NCBI GenBank assembly: GCA_900313475.1
Contig: OMRJ01000196.1
Span: forward strand, 1-9,171
Source: an uncultured Eubacteriales bacterium
Lineage (GTDB): Bacteria > Bacillota > Clostridia > Oscillospirales > Acutalibacteraceae
Direction of reading: 5' to 3'
DNA length: 9,171 nucleotides
Shown: piece by piece, positions 1 to 5,066 of the stretch
How the letters are laid out: every line of letters starts with the position of its first letter
How positions within the stretch are numbered: position 1 is the stretch's first letter
Translations under genes and position numbers: made by a program
The notes under the pieces: generated by a model
Databases searched by the model: none
What the model saw: the letters and a program-made list of their open reading frames with translations, nothing else
What the model was told of the DNA's origin: nothing

Positions 1-79
1 CGTATTCTTTTTCCGTCCAATCGAGTAACTGTCTCACCGTGAGCACGTCATTGTCCCACAGAACGGGCTTAATGTTCAT
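1..79 (-). CDS. 5' end of an unidentified gene, cut by the left edge
   Basis: An ATG on the minus strand (complement of 77-79) is preceded by a perfect AGGAGG (complement of 91-96) at 11 nt, and the frame stays open to the window edge. It encodes 26 residues beginning MNIKPVLWDNDV and including a TVRQLLDWTEKEY stretch. There is no signal peptide or membrane segment in what is visible. That is too little to assign a family. An acyl-CoA synthetase/AMP-binding N-terminus is one possibility from general resemblance, but this is a guess. The gene is divergent from the TetR regulator, a common arrangement for a regulator and its target. If the minus half of the symmetric promoter at 269-297 drives it, the leader would be about 180 nt. 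The start is well supported; the product is unknown. Confidence 0.7.
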   Translation of the reverse strand, partial: MNIKPVLWDNDVLTVRQLLDWTEKEY

Positions 80-249
80 ATTTTTTCGTTCCTCCTGTTC
101 CGAAGCGACTGCCGCTGATTCCGACGGGATCCCTGCAATGATTTTTGACCGTCTGAAAAAATTTTTCCGTCTTTTTTCACGGCAACCGCGTTTTTTCAAA
201 AGAACACGGTGCTATGTTTGCATCATCCTGATAAGTTTTATACACAGTG

Positions 250-278
250 TTGCTTTTTTACGAGACTTATTATATAAT
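250..278 (+). promoter_or_regulatory. sigma-A promoter for the TetR-family gene
   Basis: A -35 box TTGCTT (250-255), a 17-bp spacer and a perfect -10 box TATAAT (273-278). Transcription would begin near 285, giving a leader of about 84 nt before the ATG at 369. The -10 box overlaps that of an equivalent minus-strand promoter. Confidence 0.7.
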
Positions 279-297
279 AGACTTGAGCAAAAAGCAA
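269..297 (-). promoter_or_regulatory. sigma-A promoter pointing left, mirror image of the TetR promoter
   Basis: Read on the minus strand: -35 box TTGCTT (complement of 292-297), a 17-bp spacer, and -10 box TATAAT (complement of 269-274). It is an exact mirror of the plus-strand promoter about position 273.5; the two -10 boxes share the palindrome ATTATATAAT (269-278). It would transcribe toward the truncated gene at the left edge. Confidence 0.55.
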
Positions 298-330
298 GCT
301 ACAAATTAACAGTTTATGAACACATAACAG

Positions 331-349
331 ACACTTTCAAAGAAAGTGT
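331..349. promoter_or_regulatory. 19-bp palindrome, probable TetR-family operator
   Basis: ACACTTTC-AAA-GAAAGTGT is a perfect 8-bp inverted repeat with a 3-bp centre. It ends 5 bp before the AGGAG ribosome binding site (355-359) of the TetR-family gene and lies about 45-65 nt downstream of the predicted start of transcription. Size and position fit a homodimeric TetR-family protein binding in its own leader and blocking elongation (inference). It could also fold as a short RNA hairpin beside the ribosome binding site. Confidence 0.55.
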
Positions 350-368
350 TGCATAGGAGACGAAAAAA

Positions 369-935
369 ATGGCAGAAAAAAATATCGACAGGCGCGTTCG
401 GGTAACAAAAATGATTTTGAGAGACTCTCTCATCGACCTTATGAAGGAAAAACCGCTTCATGAAATAAGCATAAAGGCAATTTGCGAAAAAGCTGACATC
501 AACCGAAGCACTTTTTATCATCACTACGGCTCGCAATACGATCTCTTTGACGACATCGTCAAGGAACTGAGTATCAGCATTTGGAGAATTATCAATGTGT
601 CAAAGCTGAGAAAAGACAAATTCATAACAATGATCACGGACATTCTCACATACTGTGAAAACAACCGTGAGCTGTTTATTGTTCTGCTCGGTGCGAACGG
701 AAATTTCAACATAGGCGAAACGCTTGCAAAGGAAATAGACCGTTTTCTCGACCGCTCGTCAAAGAACGACATCTATGCTTACTGCACCCAGTTTTTCAGC
801 GCGGGCATAACAAGTGTGCTGTGGACATGGCTTAACAAGGAAAAACGTGAGTCCGCGCGTGACATTGCCCTGATGCTCAACGCGATAATAATGTACGGTA
901 TCAAGCGCGCAATGGTATTATCCGGAAACGGGTGA
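369..935 (+). CDS. TetR/AcrR-family transcriptional regulator (DhaS-like C-terminus)
   Basis: A 188-residue protein, normal length for a TetR-family dimeric DNA-binding repressor. The N-terminal helix-turn-helix covers about residues 10-58. The family pattern is plain: EISIKAICEKADINRSTFYHHYG at residues 32-54, split as turn ICEKADI and recognition helix NRSTFYHHY, followed by DLFDDIV. The C-terminal ligand and dimer domain, with LLGANGNF, then YCTQFFSAGI and a WLNKE segment, resembles the TetR_C_8 (DhaS-like) group common in Firmicutes. The ATG at 369 is chosen for AGGAG at 355-359, 9 nt upstream. The gene has its own promoter (250-278) and a palindrome just before its start, suggesting autoregulation. 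The likely target is the divergent gene at the left edge, possibly also downstream genes. The ligand cannot be inferred. A weak AT-rich hairpin (939-963) without a T-tract follows the stop codon, so read-through into the next gene is possible. Confidence 0.9.
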   Translation: MAEKNIDRRVRVTKMILRDSLIDLMKEKPLHEISIKAICEKADINRSTFYHHYGSQYDLFDDIVKELSISIWRIINVSKLRKDKFITMITDILTYCENNRELFIVLLGANGNFNIGETLAKEIDRFLDRSSKNDIYAYCTQFFSAGITSVLWTWLNKEKRESARDIALMLNAIIMYGIKRAMVLSGNG

Positions 936-981
936 ATACGTTTCTAAAAATCGTTTTTAAACGAAAAGCAAAAAAGCAAGT

Positions 982-1003
982 ATTATAAAACAGTTTTTAT
1001 AAT
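982..1003. repeat. AT-rich perfect inverted repeat upstream of the membrane-anchored protein gene
   Basis: ATTATAAAA (982-990) and TTTTATAAT (995-1003) are a perfect 9-bp inverted repeat around CAGT. The right arm ends in a perfect TATAAT (998-1003), and the left arm carries the same hexamer on the minus strand. No convincing -35 box is found at 16-18 bp on the plus strand, so promoter function is uncertain. It may be an operator or an RNA hairpin just before the ribosome binding site. Confidence 0.45.
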
Positions 1004-1011
1004 TAAAAAGG

Positions 1012-1019
1012 AAAGGAGG
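1012..1019 (+). promoter_or_regulatory. ribosome binding site that fixes a TTG start
   Basis: AAAGGAGG at 1012-1019 is a near-perfect Shine-Dalgarno sequence with 8 nt to TTG at 1028. The next codons encode a lysine-rich start and a hydrophobic segment (MKKTGKNLPLILVL), as expected for a membrane anchor, so the TTG start is well supported. Confidence 0.85.
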
Positions 1020-1027
1020 GCAAAGCA

Positions 1028-1888
1028 TTGAAAAAAACAGGAAAAAACCTCCCGTTGATTCTTGTGCTGTCTGCTTTGCCGTTGTGCGCCGTCATCATGT
1101 TTTTATTTAATTTTTCAAACAAAAGCGAAAAAGAAAACAGGCTTTTGAGTTATTCATACAGCTACGGCGGCGATATGACCGGTGGAAGCAGGCATACATC
1201 CGTTTCGCGTATTGATGACAGTTTCGCCCTGTTAAGCTATTCTCACACAAGCTGGCACTCACAGTATCCGGAGGTGAGAGAATATTACGTTCCGGCTTCG
1301 GTTTTGGAGCAAATATCCGAGATTTTTGTTTCGTATAAAATGAAACATTTTTCGAAGCTGCGAAAAAATCCTGTTTTTGCCTATGATAAAGGAACCTCGC
1401 ATTATTCGTTTTCATTCGAAAACGGAGAAAACACCTCTTTCAACAGCAATCTGTTGATTTCAAAAAAGGGCTATGAGGGCATAAAAAAAATCCATGATCT
1501 TCTCACGGAGGCGTCGAAAAAAACCGAATGTCTTCCCGGCTTTTTTGTCAATAACAGCGACTTTGACAACGAGGATTCCGACATAGACACTTTCACGGAC
1601 GGTGTATGCAATATCAGAATTATCAGCTACCGGAAAAACTGTTTGGAATATCAAATAGCCAACGGTCTGCCCGACAAACTGAAGCTTGCCCGGAACATTT
1701 TTCTCTACAAAATCTGCGACGGTGCGCGCGAAGAAATATTCCGCAGGGAATCATCGGATTCGTTTTCCGTCAACTCGAAATCAACTTATAGCGACAGCGT
1801 TAAATTAGAGGGAGCCCGCCTTGAAGAAGGCCGCTACATTTTGTCTGTTTCCGGATACGAGCAGGAATTTGAAATTTCCCGATTCTAA
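1028..1888 (+). CDS. hypothetical membrane-anchored extracellular protein with a possible Ig-like C-terminal domain
   Basis: A 286-residue protein, started at TTG with an excellent ribosome binding site. Residues 8-28 form one transmembrane anchor after a KK-containing start. The only nearby cysteine (LPLC, residue 20) does not make a good lipobox, so it is read as an uncleaved anchor with the rest outside the cell. The first soluble part (about 38-165) has a glycine/tyrosine-rich opening (SYSYGGDMTGGS, 43-54), a middle with WHSQYPEVREYYV (76-88), and alternating aromatic strands such as SHYSFSFENG. From memory this resembles uncharacterised proteins seen repeatedly in Lachnospiraceae and Ruminococcaceae, but no function is known to me. 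The tail (about 190-286), ending in an EEGRYILSVSGYEQEFEISRF-like strand pattern, resembles a bacterial Ig-like domain of the Big_14 type (inference). It stands alone between the TetR gene and a strong terminator and is visibly AT-rich. Confidence 0.75.
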   Translation: MKKTGKNLPLILVLSALPLCAVIMFLFNFSNKSEKENRLLSYSYSYGGDMTGGSRHTSVSRIDDSFALLSYSHTSWHSQYPEVREYYVPASVLEQISEIFVSYKMKHFSKLRKNPVFAYDKGTSHYSFSFENGENTSFNSNLLISKKGYEGIKKIHDLLTEASKKTECLPGFFVNNSDFDNEDSDIDTFTDGVCNIRIISYRKNCLEYQIANGLPDKLKLARNIFLYKICDGAREEIFRRESSDSFSVNSKSTYSDSVKLEGARLEEGRYILSVSGYEQEFEISRF

Positions 1889-1932
1889 AAAACACACTGA
1901 AATGACACAACCGTTACCGTATCGGGCAGCAG

Positions 1933-1985
1933 AAAAACGCAATCCTTTTATCCGTTTTAATTAACGGACGGGGTTGCGTTTTTTA
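1933..1985. terminator. strong, probably bidirectional Rho-independent terminator
   Basis: A long stem pairs AAAAACGCAATCC (1933-1945) with GGGTTGCGTTTTT (1971-1983; one G-U pair). An inner stem pairs CCGTT (1952-1956) with AACGG (1963-1967). The plus strand ends in a run of six T (1979-1984), 45 nt after the preceding stop codon. On the minus strand the same stem ends in five T, so it can terminate transcription from either side. Confidence 0.85.
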
Positions 1986-2001
1986 CGTCGTAAACATAAT
2001 A

Positions 2002-2085
2002 TCAAATATATTTTCGCTTAATTCGTTTCGGCAGCAACAGCACAACACAAAGAACAACCGCCGCCGAATACGGATACTTTTTATC
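2002..2085 (-). pseudogene. possible relic of a membrane or cell-wall anchored protein C-terminus
   Basis: Between an in-frame TAG (complement of 2086-2088) and a TGA (complement of 2002-2004), 27 sense codons encode a charged start (DKKYPYS), a hydrophobic run AAVVLCVVLLL, and a basic tail PKRIKRKYI. This order of hydrophobic segment then Lys/Arg tail at the very C-terminus is the layout of a cell-wall sorting signal or tail anchor. No start codon or ribosome binding site exists, and no LPXTG-like motif precedes it because the frame is closed by the TAG. The terminator at 1933-1985 has a T-run on this strand, as a real gene end would. The alternative is chance, since short hydrophobic frames arise easily. 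Confidence 0.25.
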
Positions 2086-2269
2086 CTAAGCAGCTGATTT
2101 CCGATTATTAACTTCTAAATGACATAATATATCATGTTTATTTGAATCATTTCCTTTTGTTGAGATGATAATATATTTCACCAATAGAAACAAGCGTTTT
2201 TGTCATAATTCGAATTATTTTACGTTTTGCACAACCGACATGTCCCTCATTTGTTTATTTTTCACATAC

Positions 2270-2303
2270 AAAAAAAACCGCGCAAAGCACAGTTTTTCTT
2301 TGC
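2270..2303 (-). terminator. probable terminator after the lipoprotein gene
   Basis: On the minus strand, GCAAAG (complement of 2298-2303) pairs with CTTTGC (complement of 2282-2287) over a 10-nt loop. GCGG and then eight T (complement of 2270-2277) follow. It starts about 20 nt after the stop codon of the lipoprotein gene. The 6-bp stem is modest and separated from the T-run by 4 nt, so efficiency may be moderate. Confidence 0.6.
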
Positions 2304-2323
2304 AAAGATATCAACAATTTGCT

Positions 2324-3250
2324 TTACTGGATCCACACAAAATCGCTGTATTCAACTTTATTTATTACGGTACCCGACGCCGAAATGTTCTTTGTTTTAA
2401 AAAATATCAAATCAAGATTAAGGTCAATATCAACGTTGACAATCATCTTTTGCGTGAGCGAAATCATACGTCCGTTCGTTTTGTCAAAATGACATTCTAT
2501 CTCATTGTTTGTATAGTTCATTTCAAACTTGTAGCTGCTCATATCAAGCACAACAAGATATTCTTCGATTCCGTCGGATATTGATTTCGTGGGAATAGGC
2601 GTGAGAATTTTCGAAAATTCGCTTGTTTCCGGATCGGGATCGGCGTGGTCGGCAACCGTGAGAACGACCTTGTAATCCGTGTCGCTCACATAGCACACGG
2701 CAGAGGTCACAATGCTCGTGTCGGTAAGCTCGCAGCCAACGTCTTTTCCGAACAGCGGAAATGAGCGTCTGACCGCCCTGTCATCGCCCGCCTTAACCGT
2801 CACGGTATCGGAATCGCTGCCGGAGGAGGTGATAAGCTCATTCGACACAAGATTCAAAATACGGTTTGCAAGCTGCAGTGCGCCGTCGCCCGCCTTAACG
2901 TTGTCTACTGTCTGCACTTCTTTTTTTGTAAAACCGGGACAGCGGAGCTTGACATTATTCATCGCGGCGGTGTACACCTTGATAACGTCTTCACGCGTCA
3001 TCGCAACCGTTCTGTATTCGCTGTCTACGGTCAGTCTGCCGTCACTTGAAACCGTCGACGGTTCGGTAGGCTGCGGGGCTGTTGTTTCGGGGACGGTCGA
3101 CCATTCCGACGGCATGACAAATGTTTCAGCCGCCGTATCGGAGACAGGCTCCGCCGTCGTTGAGGTGACGCGTCCGTCCTTGCTGCACGAGCCGAATACC
3201 GATGCCGACATTATTGCCGCAAGCAGCACGGCAACAGTCTTTTTTAACAC
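2324..3250 (-). CDS. hypothetical secreted lipoprotein with a Ser/Thr/Pro-rich linker
   Basis: A 308-residue protein read from a GTG start at 3250. A lipoprotein signal peptide occupies residues 1-22: LKKT, the hydrophobic core VAVLLAAIMSASVF, then FGSC, with Cys22 as the probable lipid attachment site. The -3 residue is Phe rather than Leu, a slightly unusual lipobox. Residues about 28-68 are a low-complexity linker rich in Thr, Ser, Glu and Pro. The globular part (about 75-308) starts with a helix-like REDVIKVYTAAMNNVK and a PGFTKK motif, and ends in strands containing YKFEMNYTNN and FDKTNGRMISLTQKM. From memory, the first helix plus PGFTK and the late DK..G....L.Q pattern recur in uncharacterised Oscillospiraceae lipoproteins. 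No catalytic motif is visible. It lies 65 bp downstream of the radical SAM gene on the same strand and probably shares its transcript; a 5-bp hairpin (3300-3313) lies between them but has no T-run on this strand. Confidence 0.8.
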   Translation of the reverse strand: MLKKTVAVLLAAIMSASVFGSCSKDGRVTSTTAEPVSDTAAETFVMPSEWSTVPETTAPQPTEPSTVSSDGRLTVDSEYRTVAMTREDVIKVYTAAMNNVKLRCPGFTKKEVQTVDNVKAGDGALQLANRILNLVSNELITSSGSDSDTVTVKAGDDRAVRRSFPLFGKDVGCELTDTSIVTSAVCYVSDTDYKVVLTVADHADPDPETSEFSKILTPIPTKSISDGIEEYLVVLDMSSYKFEMNYTNNEIECHFDKTNGRMISLTQKMIVNVDIDLNLDLIFFKTKNISASGTVINKVEYSDFVWIQ

Positions 3251-3257
3251 AATACCG

Positions 3258-3263
3258 CCTCCC
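3258..3263 (-). promoter_or_regulatory. ribosome binding site that fixes a GTG start
   Basis: GGGAGG on the minus strand (complement of 3258-3263) lies 7 nt before the GTG at 3250. An ATG in the same frame at 3298 would add 16 hydrophilic and glycine-rich residues ahead of the signal peptide and has no comparable site, so GTG is preferred. Confidence 0.85.
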
Positions 3264-3315
3264 GTAATAATTTTATCCTGATTTATTATTGCCGTCATTC
3301 GCTTTATTAAGCGTT

Positions 3316-4731
3316 TTACTGGCGTTTGGCTTTTCCTCCGTCACGGTAATACTGCGTGTGTGTTTTCGGATGCTTTGTCGAATTCCATATATCCTCGGCA
3401 ACGCCCGCCCACTCAAAAGCAAAATCGTCACATCTTCCGCAGAGCGTATCAACGGATTCTTCTGTAATAAGATTTGTTGATTTTGCACCGGTCGAATGAA
3501 TGATATCCCTCAGCTTGTCGGGATTTTCAAGCATCGGACACGGACGGAGATGGTTGTCGTTAAACGGCTGACCTTTTCTGTATGCCGTGAAAAGCGGATT
3601 TTTAAGCGCCTGCAAAAGTGTATGCGTGCGAATATTTGCATCCGAATAGTGAATGAACACGCAAGGCTCGATATCGCCTGCGGAATTTACATGAAAATAG
3701 TTTCTGCCGCCTGCAATGCAGCCGCCGACATACTCGCCGTCGTCCTGGAAATCAATAACCATTATCGGCTTGCCCGTCTTTGAATTACGCATCCTGCGAA
3801 GCCAGAAATACATCATCTTTCTCTGCGCGGGAGTGGGGATAAGCTCCTTGTCGGCAGTGTGACCCACGGGCATATAGTTGAAATACCATGCATATTTAAC
3901 GCCCGATTTTATCATGAGGTCTATAAAATCGTCACTTGTAACATATTCAACGTTTTTGCGTGTGTAGCACACTGAAATACCGAACAGACAGCGGTGCTTT
4001 TTGAGAAGCTCCATCGCTTTCATCGTATTTTTGTATGCGCCTTCGCCGCGTCTGAAGTCGTTGCTCTCCTCCGTGCCCTCAATGCTCAACGCAAACGCAA
4101 GATTACCCACGCGTCTGACCTCCTCGCAGAAATCGTCGTCGATAAGCGTGCCGTTGGTGTAAGACATGAACGCACAATCGGGAAATTCCTCGCAGAGCTT
4201 GATAATGTCTGCTTTTCTTATGAGGGGTTCACCGCCCGTGAGCATATAAAAATGCGTTCCGAGCTCCCTGCCCTGCGTAACGATCGATTTCATTTCGTCG
4301 TACGAGAGATTCTGACGGTAGCCGTATTCCGCCGCCCAGCAGCCCTTGCATTTGAGGTTGCATGCGCTTGTCGGATCAAACAGAATGATCCACGGAATGT
4401 TACAGTCATATTTTTCGCGGTTCGCTCTTACGGTCTTCGTTCCGAAATATCCGGCATCTATGCCGAGCGTCAAAAGCATATGCTTTAACAGTCCGCGATC
4501 GGTGGTGCGCAGAATATTTTTTGCGAGCTGCGTATAAATATTGTTCGGGTCGGCTGCTCCCGCCTTCATTTTTTTGAAGTTTTCCGAGGGGAACATCTTG
4601 CCGCCGAATATCTTCTCGCTGAAATCGAGTATCTTTACGAACCCGTCTTCGGGATTACGGTCAATGTACTTAAAAATGCGGTCCATGGCAACGGACGCAA
4701 ACTTTTTGATCGCTTTCTCTTTCAATGACAT
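3316..4731 (-). CDS. radical SAM protein with SPASM-like C-terminal domain, function unknown
   Basis: A 471-residue, probably cytoplasmic iron-sulfur enzyme. The radical SAM signature is CNLKCKGC, with Cys124, Cys128 and Cys131 as the CX3CX2C ligands of the SAM-cleaving 4Fe-4S cluster. Then come TGGEPL (165-170, SAM binding) and a SIEG segment (216-219). The C-terminal part is SPASM-like: Cys338-X13-Gly352-X4-Cys357, Cys398, and Cys431-X2-Cys434. That is five cysteines rather than the seven of a full SPASM domain, so probably one auxiliary cluster or an incomplete set. About 115 residues precede the core, rich in Lys and aromatics, ending KYDCNIPWIILFDPTSACN. I recognise this whole architecture as a widespread clostridial family without an assigned reaction. 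The ATG at 4731 has GGAG 9 nt upstream and a good promoter. It is probably co-transcribed with the downstream lipoprotein. No small precursor-peptide gene is seen nearby, so peptide maturation is not supported here. Confidence 0.9.
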   Translation of the reverse strand: MSLKEKAIKKFASVAMDRIFKYIDRNPEDGFVKILDFSEKIFGGKMFPSENFKKMKAGAADPNNIYTQLAKNILRTTDRGLLKHMLLTLGIDAGYFGTKTVRANREKYDCNIPWIILFDPTSACNLKCKGCWAAEYGYRQNLSYDEMKSIVTQGRELGTHFYMLTGGEPLIRKADIIKLCEEFPDCAFMSYTNGTLIDDDFCEEVRRVGNLAFALSIEGTEESNDFRRGEGAYKNTMKAMELLKKHRCLFGISVCYTRKNVEYVTSDDFIDLMIKSGVKYAWYFNYMPVGHTADKELIPTPAQRKMMYFWLRRMRNSKTGKPIMVIDFQDDGEYVGGCIAGGRNYFHVNSAGDIEPCVFIHYSDANIRTHTLLQALKNPLFTAYRKGQPFNDNHLRPCPMLENPDKLRDIIHSTGAKSTNLITEESVDTLCGRCDDFAFEWAGVAEDIWNSTKHPKTHTQYYRDGGKAKRQ

Positions 4732-4778
4732 ATATATACACTCCGTTTTGAAGATAATACCGAAACCGTTTCATTTTA

Positions 4779-4807
4779 ATTGTAACACATTTTTGACAGC
4801 TTGTAAA
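4779..4807 (-). promoter_or_regulatory. sigma-A promoter of the radical SAM-lipoprotein unit
   Basis: On the minus strand: -35 box TTTACA (complement of 4802-4807), a 17-bp spacer, and -10 box TACAAT (complement of 4779-4784). The predicted transcript starts near 4772, leaving a leader of about 40 nt before the ATG at 4731, with GGAG at the complement of 4741-4744. Confidence 0.75.
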
Positions 4808-4955
4808 CAGCATACAAAAATGCAGAGAAACAAAAATTTTCGATTCCTGTTCACATTACTTCGGAAGGATAAACTCCGTATCAATTTCACGCAAACACTT
4901 TTCGTTATTCTAATATGTTTTTCTTAAAATAAAATGTTGTTTGTAAAAAACAGGC

Positions 4956-4984
4956 TTGTTTATGTAATTTTTGTATGTTAAAAT
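4956..4984 (+). promoter_or_regulatory. extended -10 sigma-A promoter of the YhhN-PatB unit
   Basis: A -35 box TTGTTT (4956-4961), a 17-bp spacer, and -10 box TAAAAT (4979-4984), preceded by TGT (4976-4978), the extended -10 element. Transcription would start near 4991, with a leader of about 75 nt. Confidence 0.7.
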
Positions 4985-5053
4985 TCAAGTGTAAACAAAA
5001 ATGCGGCAAGCACCGCCGACGGTACAAAGCTGCCGTTTTCGTGCCCCGCTTTC

Positions 5054-5058
5054 GGAGG
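5054..5058 (+). promoter_or_regulatory. ribosome binding site that decides the YhhN start
   Basis: GGAGG at 5054-5058 lies 8 nt before the ATG at 5067. An upstream in-frame ATG at 5001 has no such site and would add 22 polar residues before the first membrane helix, so 5067 is chosen. Confidence 0.85.
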
Positions 5059-5066
5059 AAAGGACA

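Larger units (their letters stand above)
1889..2323. other. 435-bp region without an intact gene
   Basis: The left part holds the terminator at 1933-1985. At 2002-2085 lies a possible relic of a surface-protein C-terminus on the minus strand. From about 2090 to 2220 the DNA is very AT-rich, with no convincing promoter. At 2270-2303 is a hairpin that probably ends the minus-strand lipoprotein transcript. No RNA gene or repeat array was recognised. A plus-strand frame starting at 2165 is open into the lipoprotein gene but has no ribosome binding site and looks fortuitous. Confidence 0.6.
4732..5066. other. 335-bp divergent intergenic region
   Basis: It separates the divergent radical SAM and YhhN genes and holds one promoter for each (4779-4807 minus, 4956-4984 plus). 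The roughly 150 bp between the promoters is AT-rich with no recognised operator or RNA. The YhhN leader (about 4991-5066) is abruptly GC-rich and has short self-complementary pieces such as GCGG/CCGC and ACGG/CCGT. These could fold, but they match no riboswitch I know. Confidence 0.6.

Noticed and set aside
39..356. Plus-strand open frame of 105 codons before the TetR gene
   Set aside because: It overlaps the well-supported minus-strand start at 79, both promoters and the palindrome, has no ribosome binding site, and reads as low-quality sequence.
2165..2584. Plus-strand open frame of 139 codons
   Set aside because: No ribosome binding site at the start, half of it is antisense to the lipoprotein gene, and it crosses that gene's terminator.
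2712..3281. 189-codon open frame antisense to the lipoprotein gene
   Set aside because: It mirrors the Thr/Ser/Pro-rich coding sequence and has no ribosome binding site; the minus-strand reading has a signal peptide, linker and proper start.
3251..5066. A ribosomally made peptide (RiPP) system around the radical SAM/SPASM enzyme
   Set aside because: No short precursor gene, RRE domain, protease or exporter is present on either side; the SPASM cysteine set is incomplete, and the neighbours are a lipoprotein and a lysoplasmalogenase-like protein.
4991..5066. A riboswitch in the GC-rich YhhN leader
   Set aside because: Only short 4-bp complementary pieces are visible; none of the known aptamer cores was recognised and no terminator stem with T-run follows.
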